64,000 nt of DNA from Ectocarpus siliculosus (GCA_000310025.1 FN649749.1:1655763-1719762), one strand, 5' to 3'; positions 22,601-35,269 are shown, counted from the first letter of the stretch. Program-made: numbers and translations. The notes: generated by a model not told the origin, from the letters alone.

Positions 22601-23101
22601 CTGGTAGTTGGGGGCAAATGTCAGACAGAAGACTTTCCCATGGGCACAAACGCACGGTGTTCTATTGTCACACACTCTGCATACCTCTCAATCCCGGCCA
22701 AACATTTGTCATGATGTTCGTTTTGTCAAAAAAACAACATTGCGTGCTCGCTCAACTGCACTTCTTCCCCGCCCCCCGCCCCCCCCAAAAGAATATCGAT
22801 CAAATATAGTGCAAACGATACATACATTTGTTTCCGTATTTGCTCATCATGCTTCACACCGAATTTCGACTGTCAGCGACGACGGACCGCCCCGTCTCTT
22901 CACCCCCTTGTGTGTGGCGGATTGTCGCGAACCACGTTCATTGTTTTCTCACGCTCGCGCCCCGCCGACGCGCGCACCCAGGACCAAACTTGCGAGGAGG
23001 AAAACCCGTACAGCCTGCCGGTAGGGCAGTCAATCATGGTCGTGTCGGTGGAGAGCATCACTCCGGACCTTCACCGCGCCGGCGTTGTCCCCTGCAAGTA
23101 A
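17719..23101 (+). CDS. ATG11/FIP200-like autophagy scaffold protein (5' end unresolved)
   Basis: Exons: 17719-17982, 18332-18436, 18660-18943, 19623-20484, 21661-22052, 22287-22455 and 22982-23101 (TAA). All phases agree, including two split Arg codons. The last two exons give FSVGQVAMFFPTPEGNFLAF, NVGCPRHFLSKES, YYVLGRIIEI and ENPYSLPVGQSIMVVSV, the pattern of the C-terminal ATG11 domain (the FIP200 claw in animals). There it binds cargo receptors and supports the ATG1/ULK complex. A coiled coil (VVAQQKAQIAELLERCASLEDEK) precedes it. The first four exons are lineage-type low complexity: a duplicated Asp-rich motif, Gly, Ser, Ala and Asp runs. The N-terminal ubiquitin-like and ATG17-like parts expected of this family are not seen, perhaps because of gap 1. 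The C-terminal call is firm; exons before 18660 are less so. Confidence 0.72.
17725..17820 (+). repeat. 48-bp exact tandem duplication inside an exon
   Basis: Two copies of a 48-bp unit (17725-17772 and 17773-17820) are identical as far as I can compare. In the chosen frame each encodes 16 residues containing AWPDTDDADDITAT. As 48 is a multiple of 3 the frame is kept, so this is an in-frame peptide duplication. Confidence 0.8.
19322..19346 (+). repeat. (TCTTG)n microsatellite
   Basis: About five pentamer units lie in an intron of the ATG11-like gene. Confidence 0.8.
20740..20900 (+). repeat. Diverged relative of the 6648 MITE-like element
   Basis: GGCACAGAGTGAATCACCAAGTC, TTCTG, AAAAAGTGCC, GGGGCACATACCGG and CCCCCGCTATAC follow the same order as 6708-6800. 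It lies in an intron of the ATG11-like gene. The short inverted ends are partly lost. Confidence 0.5.
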
Positions 23102-25616
23102 TGAAAGAGCCAATAAAATGACCAAGCATGGGGCCTCCTCTCTTTTGTTCGGTATTTGTTGTCGTGTGTGTTGGGGTGGGCGGGCGTAATCATGTTTTGC
23201 GTGCCTGAACGGTTTCTAGACGGTTGTTTCCTTTGTTTTGATGTCTTAACCGCACGAGCGCTCTGACGGGGCGTTGGATGGGCGTAGAAGATTTATATAT
23301 CCGCACGGGCGAGAAGAAGAAGCGGGGGGGGGTTGCTGCATGCACTCGTTTGTTCCTCCACGCTCGTCATTTGTGAATGTTGTCCGGTGGTATGGGTTTG
23401 CCGCTTCACTGAGGGGCCGAGTCGACAAGACGCTCTCGGTGCTCGGTGCTCGGTGCTCGATGATGCCGGGAGTACCTCCGCAGATATATTGCGCCTTGTG
23501 GCCAACCCAGGGAACCGGAATTGGGGTGCCTCTCGTGGAACCCAGCGAGGTCAAAACGCAGACCATGCATGCGTGTGTCGGCGAGCTGCTGCACATGACT
23601 AGGTGCCCGTCGCAAGCCAGCGCACGCACTCTGCGGGAAGTATTGGTTTAGGTCGCCATCAAGGAGCGGTCGTCCATCGGACTGACTGCGCCTTGTGCTG
23701 TTTCGCAAGGCGCTTCGCAGGGTGTGGTTTGTTTGGATGTTGGATGAAGATGTGTAAGTATTGCTCTCGAGGCGTCTCCATCATGTAAAATAGCATGTTC
23801 CCAAGCGTCCATTGTGGCTGATTTGTATTCGTGGAGAGCGGGGGGAGATTTGCAGTCCCAGCAACATGGCTGCTACTGCTGCTGATACGATCTGTTGTTG
23901 CTGTTGCCGCTGCGTGGGTGCGGAGCGTTTGGTTGTGTTTCGGGCGAAAATCTCTCGCGGGCAGTTGTTTCTTGAGGGCCACCCTCAACTCTTTTCATGG
24001 ACACAGCTCAAGGTTGCAGCCTGCTGCTGCCGCCGCCGCTGTTGTGCATAAATTTCACTGGTAGCTGCGGTGCAACATACAAGTGTTGCTTGTATGTGAG
24101 GTACGTGCCTGTATTTGGGGCGTTTCGCTGTAATTTTTTTTTGCCCGCTGGCCAGCGGCACCAGCGGCGGCAGCGTTTCTCATGGGCTCATCGATACATG
24201 TTGACCATCCAGATCGAAGCATCTGAAAAAATAGAGTGACTTTGCCGACAGGATTCGCCAGCAAGAATGGTCCGCACACAATGCATTTTTTCGTATTATC
24301 CATGTATTCGCCGCTGTATTTGACCTACAATTAGAGATATTTTTGTTGGTGGTGGCAATTTCTTCCTGTGTTGGGCTGAATTTGGTAGCTGTTGCCGACA
24401 TTCGTGGTACGCTATGTCTGGGCTTGTTACTTGACGGTGTGAGCAGGCGCGGGGATGGTTGCGGGGGGACAGGGGCGGAGGTGGGGGGAGGGTACCGCAT
24501 GCACCTGGTAACTGTAGCTGATAGGAAGGACGGCATACATGGGGCGGGGAGAGGTGCGATAAATTCGTTGAAGTAGCGTAGGACAGTATTCGGCCACGTG
24601 CGATCGTTCGTGCTTCTATTTCGTTGGATGGGCTAGGATGCCGTAATTCACCTGCTTGGCCTCGCGTGTGCACATTTCACATATTTGCATGTACCAAGCT
24701 GCCGGAGGGCTTTGTTCATTCGGGCTGTAGATAACCTCCGTTCTTGTTTGTTGCGGGTCTTCTGATGTTACGTTCACGCGAAAGCCAAATACTGCTGTAC
24801 ATTGGTGAGCCTGCGTTGATTTCTGTTGTGCTAGGAATGAATGTTGGAGTGACTTGCGTCAGGTGGGGCGGGAAGAATGTATGTGATGTTTGATTACCAT
24901 TGTTCTGCGGTTGCACAATTGAGGTGGTTGGAGTGGGATTCGTGCGAGAGATGTGCTCGATTTGCTTCCTGTGCGCAGAGACGGGGGAACGGTGTAAAAA
25001 TAGTGAGTGTGGGAGAATAAGCTACATGCACAGCAATCTCTCGCTTGCTTGATCGTCTTCACACCCTGCACCCAATCATATAGTGTGGTGCAGGGCGGGG
25101 GGCCGTCAGACCGGCGCAATGTTTTCCGAACAGACCGACAGCTTCTGCATGGGTCACGACAGAGGTATTCGCTCTCATTCTCCCACGCGTTTGTCGCGAA
25201 ATCATTTCATCAGGCGGCGAAAGAGAGCCCCTTTCTCACCCCCTCCAAGCTATCGCACAAAGAAAAACCACCCCGAGGCCTCTTCTGTTTTGTTTCTATC
25301 ATTGTTACCGTCGCTGCTCTCAACAGTGCTTTTTCACACGACATCGGGCTCCGCAGCAACCAAGAGCCTAAACTTCCCGTCTACATTTCTCGTTTTCCAC
25401 GACCACATTTTTCCTCTGTTCCGAGCTCAGTTACCCCCCTGAAATAGACCGCCACCATGTGGCAGGCGCCAGGTGGGTCGCGACCTCCCTCGCCCGAAGC
25501 CCTTACGGCAAACGAGCTACTTTACCTCCTGCAGGCAGCGAGAATATGTGTGGCATCGCAGCACACCCTCAACCTTCAGGCCTACTTGACGGGGGCCTGA
25601 CTCGTGTATCGGAGGA

Positions 25617-25735
25617 GGGGGCGTGCTCATGCCCTAGCGGTTAGGCCATTGACCGCGCGTCCTCGGGAGGACGGAGCGTTGTTCCCACAGGACCGAAGAT
25701 CACCCATGGCCAATCGTTCCTACGGGAGGTGCCAT
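25617..25735 (+). repeat. tRNA-like SINE-style repeat, family B
   Basis: It has GTGCTCATG, CCTAGCGGTTAGG (a 4-bp D-arm-like stem), CCATTGACCGCGCGTCCTC, GGGAGGACGGAGCG, then TTGTTCCCACAGGACCGA and GGCCAATCGTTCCT. The tail from TTGTTCCC onward matches 7770-7830 block for block, which sets the family's 3' extent. Confidence 0.6.
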
Positions 25736-26584
25736 CAAAGCGTTCGTGCGTGCGCCATCAAGAAAGGCAGCCAACGCTGAGACATACAAATGTAGGTCCC
25801 GTGAATAGATGAACACCTTCGTGATGGCCTACAATACTACGAACCCCGTTTGAAGGAGACCTCCATGTGTCACGAGATGATTGAGCACATCACGACGGCG
25901 TGGTCGAGGAGCATGCGTACAGCCATCAGTTACGCTGGGAGAATATATTCTCAGCCCCTTACCTGATGGCACGCGGGTTACCTTCATTGTCGAATATGGT
26001 GTGTTCCAGATTGCCCCCGAACGTGCTGTCCTGGCCTCCCTCCTCAACACAAAATGACGATGTTTCACTAAATTTTATCTTCCCGATGAAAAAGGGCACG
26101 CAAGGAGAGAGAAACAAGAAGACAACAGCGGTAGACTACACACATCGGCACCTCTCCCCAAGAAATCAGACAGAACAACCAATAGTTTCAACAACGACAA
26201 CAGGTAGCACACCCCGTGCGTCACCAAACCGCGGCGGTTCCTGGTTGTAGGCAGGAAAACCCGGGGCTTTCGACAGATGGTTGGTTGCCCAGGCGGACGA
26301 TATGTACCACTCACGCCCCGCAGTTCGCACGCGCTGTGCCCAACACTCCACACCACACGCGGGTATATATGCCGCGGAGGGCCATGCTCTTCATTCACCC
26401 ACGGCGTGGCTTTGAGAATGAAATCACAGTCCAACTCTTCCAACTCGATACCTCGGACAAAAGAAGTCAGAGTGAAGAGACTGCCAATCAAAGACAACAA
26501 TAATGCTGCCAACAACCGTTTGTAAGCTTAACCCCCACACGGCGCCCGATCGAGCATGAACAATAACGACTAAAATACCTTGCG

Positions 26585-26860
26585 ATGAGCGTTGATCTGG
26601 CGGCGAACCCGCACGAGCCCATTATTGTTCACTTAACCCCGAAAGAAACAGGCGTGTTCGTCCAACCCGCCGAGTCGTCCGTCCCCTCTCCGTCTTCGGC
26701 TCAAAACGCCGTCGCTCACGAGAGGCTTGTCTCGTTCGGCGCGCCTACCCCCCGCTCAAACGCACACAATCTGCCTCCGTTCGTTCCAAAAGCCCTACTA
26801 TTAGATACCGTCTACCAGCAATCAGGTAAAAGCTCCAAAACTGTTGGGGAAAAAAAATAA
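26585..26860 (+). CDS. Hypothetical short ORF or first exon
   Basis: A 91-codon frame starts MSVDLAANPHEPIIVHLTPK. Third positions in the first two thirds are mostly C, G or T, as in the surrounding real exons. It could be a first exon, because CAATCAG is followed by GTAAAAG at about 26825. No convincing partner exon was found downstream. I recognise no family, and a chance frame is quite possible. Confidence 0.2.
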   Translation: MSVDLAANPHEPIIVHLTPKETGVFVQPAESSVPSPSSAQNAVAHERLVSFGAPTPRSNAHNLPPFVPKALLLDTVYQQSGKSSKTVGEKK

Positions 26861-27313
26861 TAATATCCCCCGAAGGACCGACCGTCCACGATTGAAACTA
26901 CTCCGTGATTCGTCGCACAAATAAAGTAACCCCGCGACAAATACATTAGGAAAAGAGGCAATGTGTCTTATTTTTGTTTGCCCGAAAGGTGTCACGTTAT
27001 CGGCAGACCAGGGACTTTCCACCCAGGGTCCAAGTTCCTTTTCAGAACAATTTGGCCAATCAGAAAACTGGGGTTCCGCCGCTGCGTCATTTCTGGACGC
27101 GGCCGCCTCATACTGCCGCCGGTTTCCATTCACAACCCTGAAAAATTTGGCTAGGGCGTTTCCTTTTGAAACCGCCTCGGGGTTATTATTCTTTTTCGAG
27201 CGTTGTCTTGGGAGGGCAAAAATTCACTCGCCCCCCCTCTGGGGACGTGCGCATGTTGCGCATGTCGCAGGCGGCGGCATCGCGGGTGACAAGCAGCACG
27301 CGACTGAGAAGGT

Positions 27314-30300
27314 TCATCTCCTCTTCTTGGACTCTCTTGTCGCGCCCTTCGCCGCGGCGGCGGGCGGGGCGGCGTTGCCGGCACCCCCGCCGAACACCAG
27401 CCGGAAGCACTTGAGCAACACCCACAACACCAGGCGGACCGGGAGGAAGAGTATGCGGAGCGGCAGGACCAGCACCCACAGGGCGAGGCGCAACACGGTG
27501 CGCAGCTGCGTGCGTGTGTGGCGGGGCGGATTTCGGATGACGAAGCAGGGCGATGAGTTCAGTTGCCGTGTACGAATACAAGAGCAAAGAGATGACGGTT
27601 TCATTTTCATACAAGAGCAAGAGGTGGCGGTTTCATTTTCTCGCTGCTATCGGTACCAAAAGGGACTTGTTGGCACCGTGGGTATATTGTACATGTTTCA
27701 AATGTTGCGGGTGGAGTGTGCCAGTAGAGCGAAGCGTTTTCGTAGCCCCCTTCGGGACCGGGATGATGGCACACAAGCGGAGGGCGTGTGGGGGTATCAG
27801 GGAAGTAGTGGTGGAGATATCGCACGAAATATTAGACCAGTAAGTGTGAAATGAAATGTCTTCACAGAAAACCCATTGCGGCCGAGAGAATACAGACTAC
27901 GTCGTCCAACAATTGAAGACCGCATATTGATTTGATTCAACACGTGTGCCGGTGCGACCCTATTCGGTCCGTTTCGCTAATGTATTCCGTTCAAACGTCC
28001 ACACAATAGTGTACCTCGTGGGTGCCTTCCACGACAACGACATGAGAGAACGGATCAGCGTCACCTTGGGTGCGCGCGCGCAAGCCCAAAACGATGAACG
28101 CCTTTTTTGGTATTGATATTTTTTTTTCCTTCCGGCCTGACATTCCCGTTTTTTTTTCGCAACACATTTTTGGGGGGGGGGGGGGGACTTGGACCTGTCA
28201 CGGCAGGAAAATCCGGGAGAGCACGGTACGGTATTCCGGGATAAAACGGCGCGGACGACGACACCACACGGAATGGAAATCGGAACCAGCCCTCACCACT
28301 GGCCATATGAAGTACGTCACGGTGCTTCCCCCAAAGTAGACAACCAGCGCCACGACCACAGTTGCCAACAAAAGGTTGTTCACGTACCGGCACGTCTAAG
28401 GGAACAGCCGGAGCGGTGGAGAAAAGAGTGCAAGGCCAGTGGCGGGGTAAGGTTGAGGTAGGAGCAGGGAGCAACAGCGTAGCCAGCACTACTACCACCA
28501 CCGTCGCGTAAGAAAATCCCACCACCAGGCGAAAACCATAGGGCGTAGGAGAGCGCCAAAGCAAAAGATGGGTCTTGTGAGTGCCAGGGTGGCCGGCTGA
28601 ATCCCTACTGCGTCATGAATCCACCACGCGATACAATACGAAACAGTAGTATCTGTAGTAATATTATAGGGCTTCTCTCTTGTGGCATGCTGTAGGCATC
28701 GCGCGACATTTGGGGGGTAACTCGAGCGCGCCTGTCACATCTCACACAAGCTCGACAACGATCAACTAACATAAAACGTTTCCGCCACATATCGTGTGAC
28801 AGACTGAAATGTGTGTATGTCTTGTCTTCGCACACCTCGCAAACGATCAAAATGAAGGCTTCTTCTGTGAAACGTGTCTTGCCGCATCGCACACAAGACC
28901 GGCACGTCAACTCACCTAAAGAGCCTCTGCCACACCTTACGAACAGTCCAACCGCTCACATATCTCAATTATTTGTTTCACATGAAAGCCCGGAACGTTA
29001 ACTCATCTAAAGCGTACATGCACGGGTATTGTGTCCAAAAGAAATTTCCCATCATCCATCCCAGGACTACTTCTGAGTCTACCGCAAGTCCACTATTGAG
29101 TCACAAGAAAATTCTCAAGACAATGTTGGCTCTGGCTCACCTTTTCCGCCTCTTGTTCGGGCATTCCCCAGCTCACCAGAACCGACACAATCCACGCTGC
29201 CGACTCATCGCTCTTTGTCTGTGCGGCCTGCCAAGCCTCGGAAACCTTCGCTTTCCCGCTCGACCATTTCTTGAAAAAAAAAAAAAAAAACATGGCGATT
29301 ACGGAATTACATGGTGGACGCCGCAATTTTCGACCATCAAAAAACGTCGGTGCTTCGGCGGGGGGAGGGGAAAGGTCGGTCGGTAGCGGCCCGAGAGCCC
29401 TCGTTGTCGGAAACGATATGGTGGCGGTCGTGTTGCTCCACACATTTCAAAAAGAAATGAACATGAGAACAGCGCTCTCCGTGTGTTGTCGGTTTCAACT
29501 TTATCCCTTCTAATTCAGACAAGATACAGTTCTACAAGATTGAAAGAGCGTTAAGAAAAGCCCCCCCAAAGGGGAAAGGAACTGCGGAACCAGACGACGA
29601 GACGCAACCACGGACGGGGCGCGTGTCGAGGTCCACAAAGACGGCATACTTTCCGAATAAAAAAAAAGAAAAAAAGCCCACACCAGAGATGGAAAATCGA
29701 AAAATCTCTCGTCACAAGACCGAACGACGTTTACTATACATTCCAGCAAACAAAAACAGCAGTGTTTCGGGATCTTGGTGGCACAGCAAGAAGATGCGCT
29801 GCTCTGCCTTTTAGGAGTGATCGCCAACCGCGTTTTCTTGACCATTTTTTTGTATTTTTTTGTTCACCTCTGCAGCCGGCGCCCCCACGCTCTCGTCGAA
29901 CTTCCCCCGGTACACAGCCAGCACCTCCCCGGCCTTCTTACGGTGCGGCTCCGTAATCTCCATGGCCTTCTTGACCACCGGCTTGGAGGCCTCGACCGCA
30001 GAGTCGTAGTGGGGCTGCACGACTACTCTCGCCTGTTTCGAGGCCACAACAAAAAAAAAACGGGCCGAATACAATAAGAACAAAGGCGGGTGTGACCGAG
30101 AATGGCTAATGGGGAGGGGGGGGGGGCAGGACACTGCATCACCGCCCCCTGGGGGGGGCGCTGCAGACCGTACCGGACAGCTGCAACTCTGTTCCAAATG
30201 TGATGATGAACAATAAGCCAATGGATTTGTATTCGCCGGCCCAAAATTAAACAAATTTGAAATTTTCAGATCGATCGGACGTTGTTTAGAATCGTTTTTT

Positions 30301-33300
30301 TTTTTCTGGGTCATCCCCGGTGTTTTGCGCTTTCAAGTTTTCCTCTAGGAAAATTCTGAAACCAGTTGAACGCCAGGAACAACAATGCGTTTGGGGTTTT
30401 CTGTTAATAAATATTCCAAGTTTATATCTCAAATAGGATGTCATAATTTTTTTTCAGACAATAGTTGGGCATTGGTTCATCACCATCCCCTCCCGCCCAA
30501 AGAACGCGGGACGATTGACTGCGTATCGTGCCTCTACAAAAAAAAGCAATGTTTCTCGCGACATCCTTCGGGCGGTGCAAGATGCAAAAAAGAAAAACGG
30601 ACTGCCAGCGGTATAAAATGGTGGAATAACAGTACACAAGGTCGAACACCCCGCACGGCCAACGCGTTTAGACTCGAAGAGGCCATCTTACACCTCACCG
30701 AACCATTTCTGAACACGAAGTCTTGATACAACAGCAGTCTCATACACACAACCCTACATCTGTTTTGCCCTCTCTCTCACCATCTCCACCTTCTCCGAAG
30801 CCCGCTTGACGATGTCATCCCGGGCGTCCTTGCTCTGCTCTACCAGGTTGTTGCCCAGCTCCTTCACGTCGGCGCAGATGGCGGTCATGCTTACCACGCG
30901 AGGCTTCTTCGCAAGCTCCAGCTGACCGGGCAGGGGGGACAGCAGACGGGAGGCACGGGGGGGGGGAGGGCGCCGTGTCATGGGACAAGCGTCGAAAGGA
31001 CGCGAAAGAAGGTACTTAATTATGCTGCCGGGCTTTCGGCAGAGGGAGACGGGAGGTGTCTCTGTTTCCCTGAGACGGACGGATAGCACAGGGGATATGA
31101 GTGTTCGACATCCCCTCCAGCACCGCCTCCCCCGGTCTACCAAGTGCTACGTAGCAAAGCAATTCATTAGCAAGAACAGCTGTAAAAGGAAACCATTCAA
31201 CGAGCGGGGTTCTGGATACCACGGACAGCTACACGCAAGAGACCCCGACAACTTTCCGGCTGGTTGTCGTCGTCCATCTGCTACACAGCTCGTTTCGAGA
31301 CCGCCCCCCCCCAAAGAAACAAAACAAGAATATAGAATAGCCTTTAGCCTAGAGCCTCCACCACGACACTTCCCAGATCATGGCATTTAGGAAGCATATA
31401 CTGTTTTCAACTGCACTGAGACTGACGTCATTTCATTCGTCAGCCGGATAGCATGGTCGATGGCAACCGTACAGACACAACACACATTTGCTCGATCAAC
31501 GAAAGACCTCAACTCGAACATCCCCACAACGACAACGCTCACCATATACATTTTCGTTCTTTGTTTTTTTATCACATCCCCATAGTCTGCGAGGTCCATG
31601 GTCTAACGACTACGGCATGCACGACTATGAGTACCCCCCCCCCCCCCAAACAAAAAACTTCAGGATGCTCANNNNNNNNNNNNNNNNNNNNNNNNNNNNN
31701 NNNNNNNNNNNNNNNNNNNNNNNNNNNNNNNNNNNNNNNNNNNNNNNNNNNNNNNNNNNNNNNNNNNNNNNTTCCATGGTCTAAGGATTCCGGCATGCAC
31801 GATTATGAGTCCCCCCCCCCCCTCCCCCCCCCCCCCTCGACTATAGTCATATCTCGAACGGGTAGTGATGAAGTCGTTACAGCGAGAGGGAGAAAAACAG
31901 CTGGATACGTGCCTATTTTGAGTCCTAGTTACACCTCCACGTTGGATAATTGAGACCGGAATTAACGTGAAGGCAACAACAACAATACTGAATAATACGA
32001 GTGATGCCGATACACTCTCTGAAAGACAACAAACCGCCCAAACCCACACTGACAAAAAAGAGACAGCTGCCCACAGCCACGCAAAAAACTGCAGCCACGC
32101 CGCACCTCCGAGGCCGTCCTCTCAAGCTTCCCCCGCATCTCCTGCGCGTGTATGTCGTGCTCCTCTCTCGCCTTTGACTCCTTCGCTTCCGCCCTGGTAA
32201 GATTGTTCCTCAGGGTCTCCAGCTCCTTGTCCGCGGCGTCGAGCTTGCCCTGCAAAGCTTCCTGGAAATTTGATGGGTTTCGACGTGTTTTGTCGAGAGA
32301 GATTTGAGAGATAGAGATGAGAAGGGATCGCGTCAGCACGTCAGAAAGGGAGACGGACGACTAATACAGAGGGCCAAGAAGAGAGAGGGGGGGGTCACGC
32401 CGGCTGAGACAGCAAGCAACAGCCGCATCATCTAGAACGGGCGATCACTCCAGGGACTGTACGCACGCATACTAACAAAATTTGAGGTTTGTGCGTGAGT
32501 GCGTGAAGCGGAGGAAGACATAACAGGAGGCACCCTGAATACGGCACGCCTTGCCCCCCTCAGCCAAGAAGCGACAGGCCCCCATCCCACCGTCTCCGGA
32601 CTTACGCCATTGGCGGCGTCTACCTTCCGCTACCAACAAAAAAAAAGCACCACCTCTTTTCCCCTCATTTTGGTTCTGCTTCTGAGAAGCCGCCAGCCGC
32701 CTTCACCCACAGGCGGCTGCAGTGGTTCAGTCTACTATTTGCAACGGAGAACGTCAGGTGCTCTCCACCGCCCCCGGCTTCGCGATGCAAATCATGCACG
32801 GGAATAAAAAGTGGTGCGTGTACCCGGCCCATGGGGCAAACGCCGAACGGTGAAAGCACCGGCGAGATCGTTTGCAACACAATGTGGCTTTTCACCCTCT
32901 AGAAAGAACGCGCCAAAGACACCGCGACGTAGAGCCGTTATCGGATGGTGATGACCATCATATCCGCGTTACCGTAAAAGGCAACAGACGGGCTTAGTCT
33001 GAAAGCCCTGTAAGTGTTGACACAACCATCTTGCTAGTAATAAAAAAATGTGTTGGATAGGCGGGGGCATGTTTTTTCCCCAAACAAGGTTTAGTCCTCA
33101 CGGGGGGTGAAGCTTGAACCACGCCGATGCACTGAGGTCCTGTCACGCAGAAGCATTGAGCGACGAACATAGGGGAACGCTCCCAGACTTCATCAACCTC
33201 CTCTGGTGTGCGTGTGTGCAGGGGAGAACAACACAACCAAGACGCAAACGCGTGTGTGTGCAAGGCAGAGAACAGACAGCACTGCTGTGTGTTCAAGGGA

Positions 33301-34913
33301 GAGAACATAAACTAATGTGTGCAAGGTAGACAACAGAAACTACTGCTGTGTGGCAAAGCAAGGAACAGAAACTACCACTGTGTGCTACGACACACACAAC
33401 AGCAAATCTCCACGCACACCTTCTCCGCCGCCATCTGCGCCGCCTTTTCCCGAGCGGCGGCCGCCTCGCTGCCGGCGTTCGCCCCGCTCTCCTTCGCCGC
33501 CTCAGCCTCCTGCTTCGCAGCCTCAACCTCCCCCCTAGCCGCCGCCGCATCCTCCCTAGCAGCTGCCGCCTCCGCCCGCGCCTGCTGCAGGAGAGCGGTC
33601 GCGTCTCCCGCCGAGGAGGCCACTTCCGTTAGCTCCCGGATGCCCTTCTCTCCACCGGCCGCGTGTAGCACCTGGGACTGCTTCTCGACCGTGGCCTGTC
33701 GTAAGGTTGGATTAGGATGGAGTTGGGTTGTTGGGTTGGGTTGGGCAAAGTCGGGTAGGGTTGGGTTGGTTTGGGTTAGGTTGAGGGTTGGGTAGGGTTG
33801 GAGTTGGGTTGGGTAGCGCTGGGTTGGGATGGGTGGGGTTGGGTGTGGGGGGATGCGCGGTTAGCGGGAAAGGAAGGGATTGCGTGTGCATGTGTCCGTG
33901 CGTGTGGGTTTTGTGTCTTCGTTGTTTAGCATCGACCGGGCCAACCGGCTGACCAAAGAACAGACGATAGTCACGGTTCGGCTGCATGTGTGTGTGCGTG
34001 CGTGTGATTGAATGCACGCGTTTCGTCCACAAATCAAGCATCGAATGCGAAAAACTAATCATGTAGCTGGTCAACGAAACTACAGTAACAACGACAAGTC
34101 GGTTCAAGAGGGGCACGAACAAAACCAAAAAGACAAGCACGCCGCCCGATCCGCGAGGCCCACTGACATTGCCAGTGTGTGTGCGAGAGAGAGGGCACGG
34201 GGCGAGGGGCGGAGAAAGACAAAACTGTTTTCCGAAACACACAACCACACAGCGTCCCCAGATAGCATTGGCAGAAGTCCAGAATACGGCGCAGGTTTGG
34301 AGCATACGCACACTCTCCGATCGACATAGTTTCGCCATCCAAAATGTAAGTGCAGGAGAACACACGCATCGGGCGCGAAACCCGAACCAACCGCAGCACA
34401 CCGTGCCCAGACCTTTTTTTCAAGTTGATACTCAACGTAGACGTGTCGAAGGAAAAAGACGATTCGAGTGATGACATGCGCCAGGGCCCAGCGCTTACCT
34501 AAAGCGCAAAAAAACACCCAACATGCACCACACCGAAATATGTGCGGGTGCTCCTCCAGTTGGCCTGAGGCCACGTGAGGCGCCAGCGTCAGTTGGACCA
34601 GTGTGGGTATTAGACGGCACTTGGTGGAGACCGGAATGGTTACTAGTGTGAAGACAACAATAACAACAACAACAATAACAACAACACACACCTCCAGCCC
34701 TTTCATGAGGCGGTCGAGGCCGAGTCGCTTGGCCTCGCAGTCGTCGAGCTCGCCCTGAACAGTGGCCTTGGCTAGCTCTAGGGCCTCCAGCATCGGCGTC
34801 GGGTCCACGCACGCCTCCGAGCTGTTTGGCATCGGGCAGCACGTTGAGAGACATCGGCATTTAGCACACACCAGTAACAACAAGACGGCACAGCATGCCG
34901 GCTGCGGAAACTT
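27314..34913 (-). CDS. Coiled-coil protein with signal-like start and C-terminal membrane segments
   Basis: Unrecognised family. Exons: 34913-34692, 33695-33420, 32261-32106, 30921-30781, 30032-29868, 29269-29141, 28395-28297 and 27505-27314. All borders are phase 0 and each exon is a whole number of codons, about 460 residues in all. The first exon reads FPQPACCAVLLLLVCA (signal-like), then a Cys-containing helix. An internal ATG at 34832 is an alternative start. Exons 2-4 are long Ala/Glu-rich helices with heptad character (for example KLDAADKELETLRNNLTRAE). Exon 5 has VVVQPHYDSAVEASKPVVKK. Exon 7 is a clear transmembrane helix (NNLLLATVVVALVVYF). Exon 8 is a hydrophobic, Arg-spaced hairpin (LRTVLRLALWVLVLPLRILF) with a basic end, KKRR. 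An endomembrane or plastid location is inferred. The initiator exon may lie upstream; gap 2 lies in an intron. Confidence 0.65.
31588..31837 (-). repeat. Two inverted family A repeats flanking assembly gap 2
   Basis: 31588-31645 and 31772-31837 both read, on the minus strand, as C/G-run, TACTCATAGTCGTGCATGCC and GTAGTCGTTAGACCATGG (the second with changes). Positions 31672-31771 are exactly 100 N. The copies lie in an intron of the coiled-coil membrane gene. Confidence 0.65.
33705..33850 (+). repeat. Degenerate GGGTT/GGGTTG repeat
   Basis: About 140 bp of GGGTTG, GGGTAGGGTTG and similar units lie next to the splice acceptor of the 33420-33695 exon. Read on the gene's minus strand this is CCAACCC-rich, close to a pyrimidine tract. 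Similar C- or G-rich arrays lie at 7056-7376. Confidence 0.7.
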
Positions 34914-35269
34914 CTGAATCGGTGAAAGGACGTGCGGATGTAAGTAAGGGAGAAAAAAATCGCATGTCGCGGCAAAAATCGATGTTAGAGAGAATGGAGG
35001 AACGGTTTCTCTCGATGGAGGAGACTGGACCCCGAGCCTTACAGCAGTAGAGAGAAAAACCTCAAGAGGTTCTGGGGTACTGGCGCACATCCTGCACATC
35101 CATGCGTAACGACCCCTTCTATTTCGCGAGTTTCATCAAGAGCTTTGAGAGACCCCGCCCGTTCGCCGCCACCCAACACAACCAATCCGGCAGCCACCGC
35201 CATGCCAGATCGTCTTCTCGAAGAAGAAGTAAGCGCTATTTGTGAAACAGAGAGGGGGGGGAGTTGCAA

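Larger units (their letters stand above)
23102..27313. other. Intergenic region between two converging genes
   Basis: Many short open frames occur but none shows a domain or a phase-consistent exon chain. It contains a repeated GCTCGGT block near 23438-23458, a family B repeat at 25617, and one candidate exon at 26585. The ATG11-like (+) and membrane coiled-coil (-) genes both end against this region. Confidence 0.5.

Noticed and set aside
16011-31837. CRISPR-like or bacterial mobile array suggested by repeated poly-G-headed units
   Set aside because: Copies are scattered, diverged, in both orientations and not spaced by unique spacers, and the DNA is clearly intron-bearing eukaryotic sequence.
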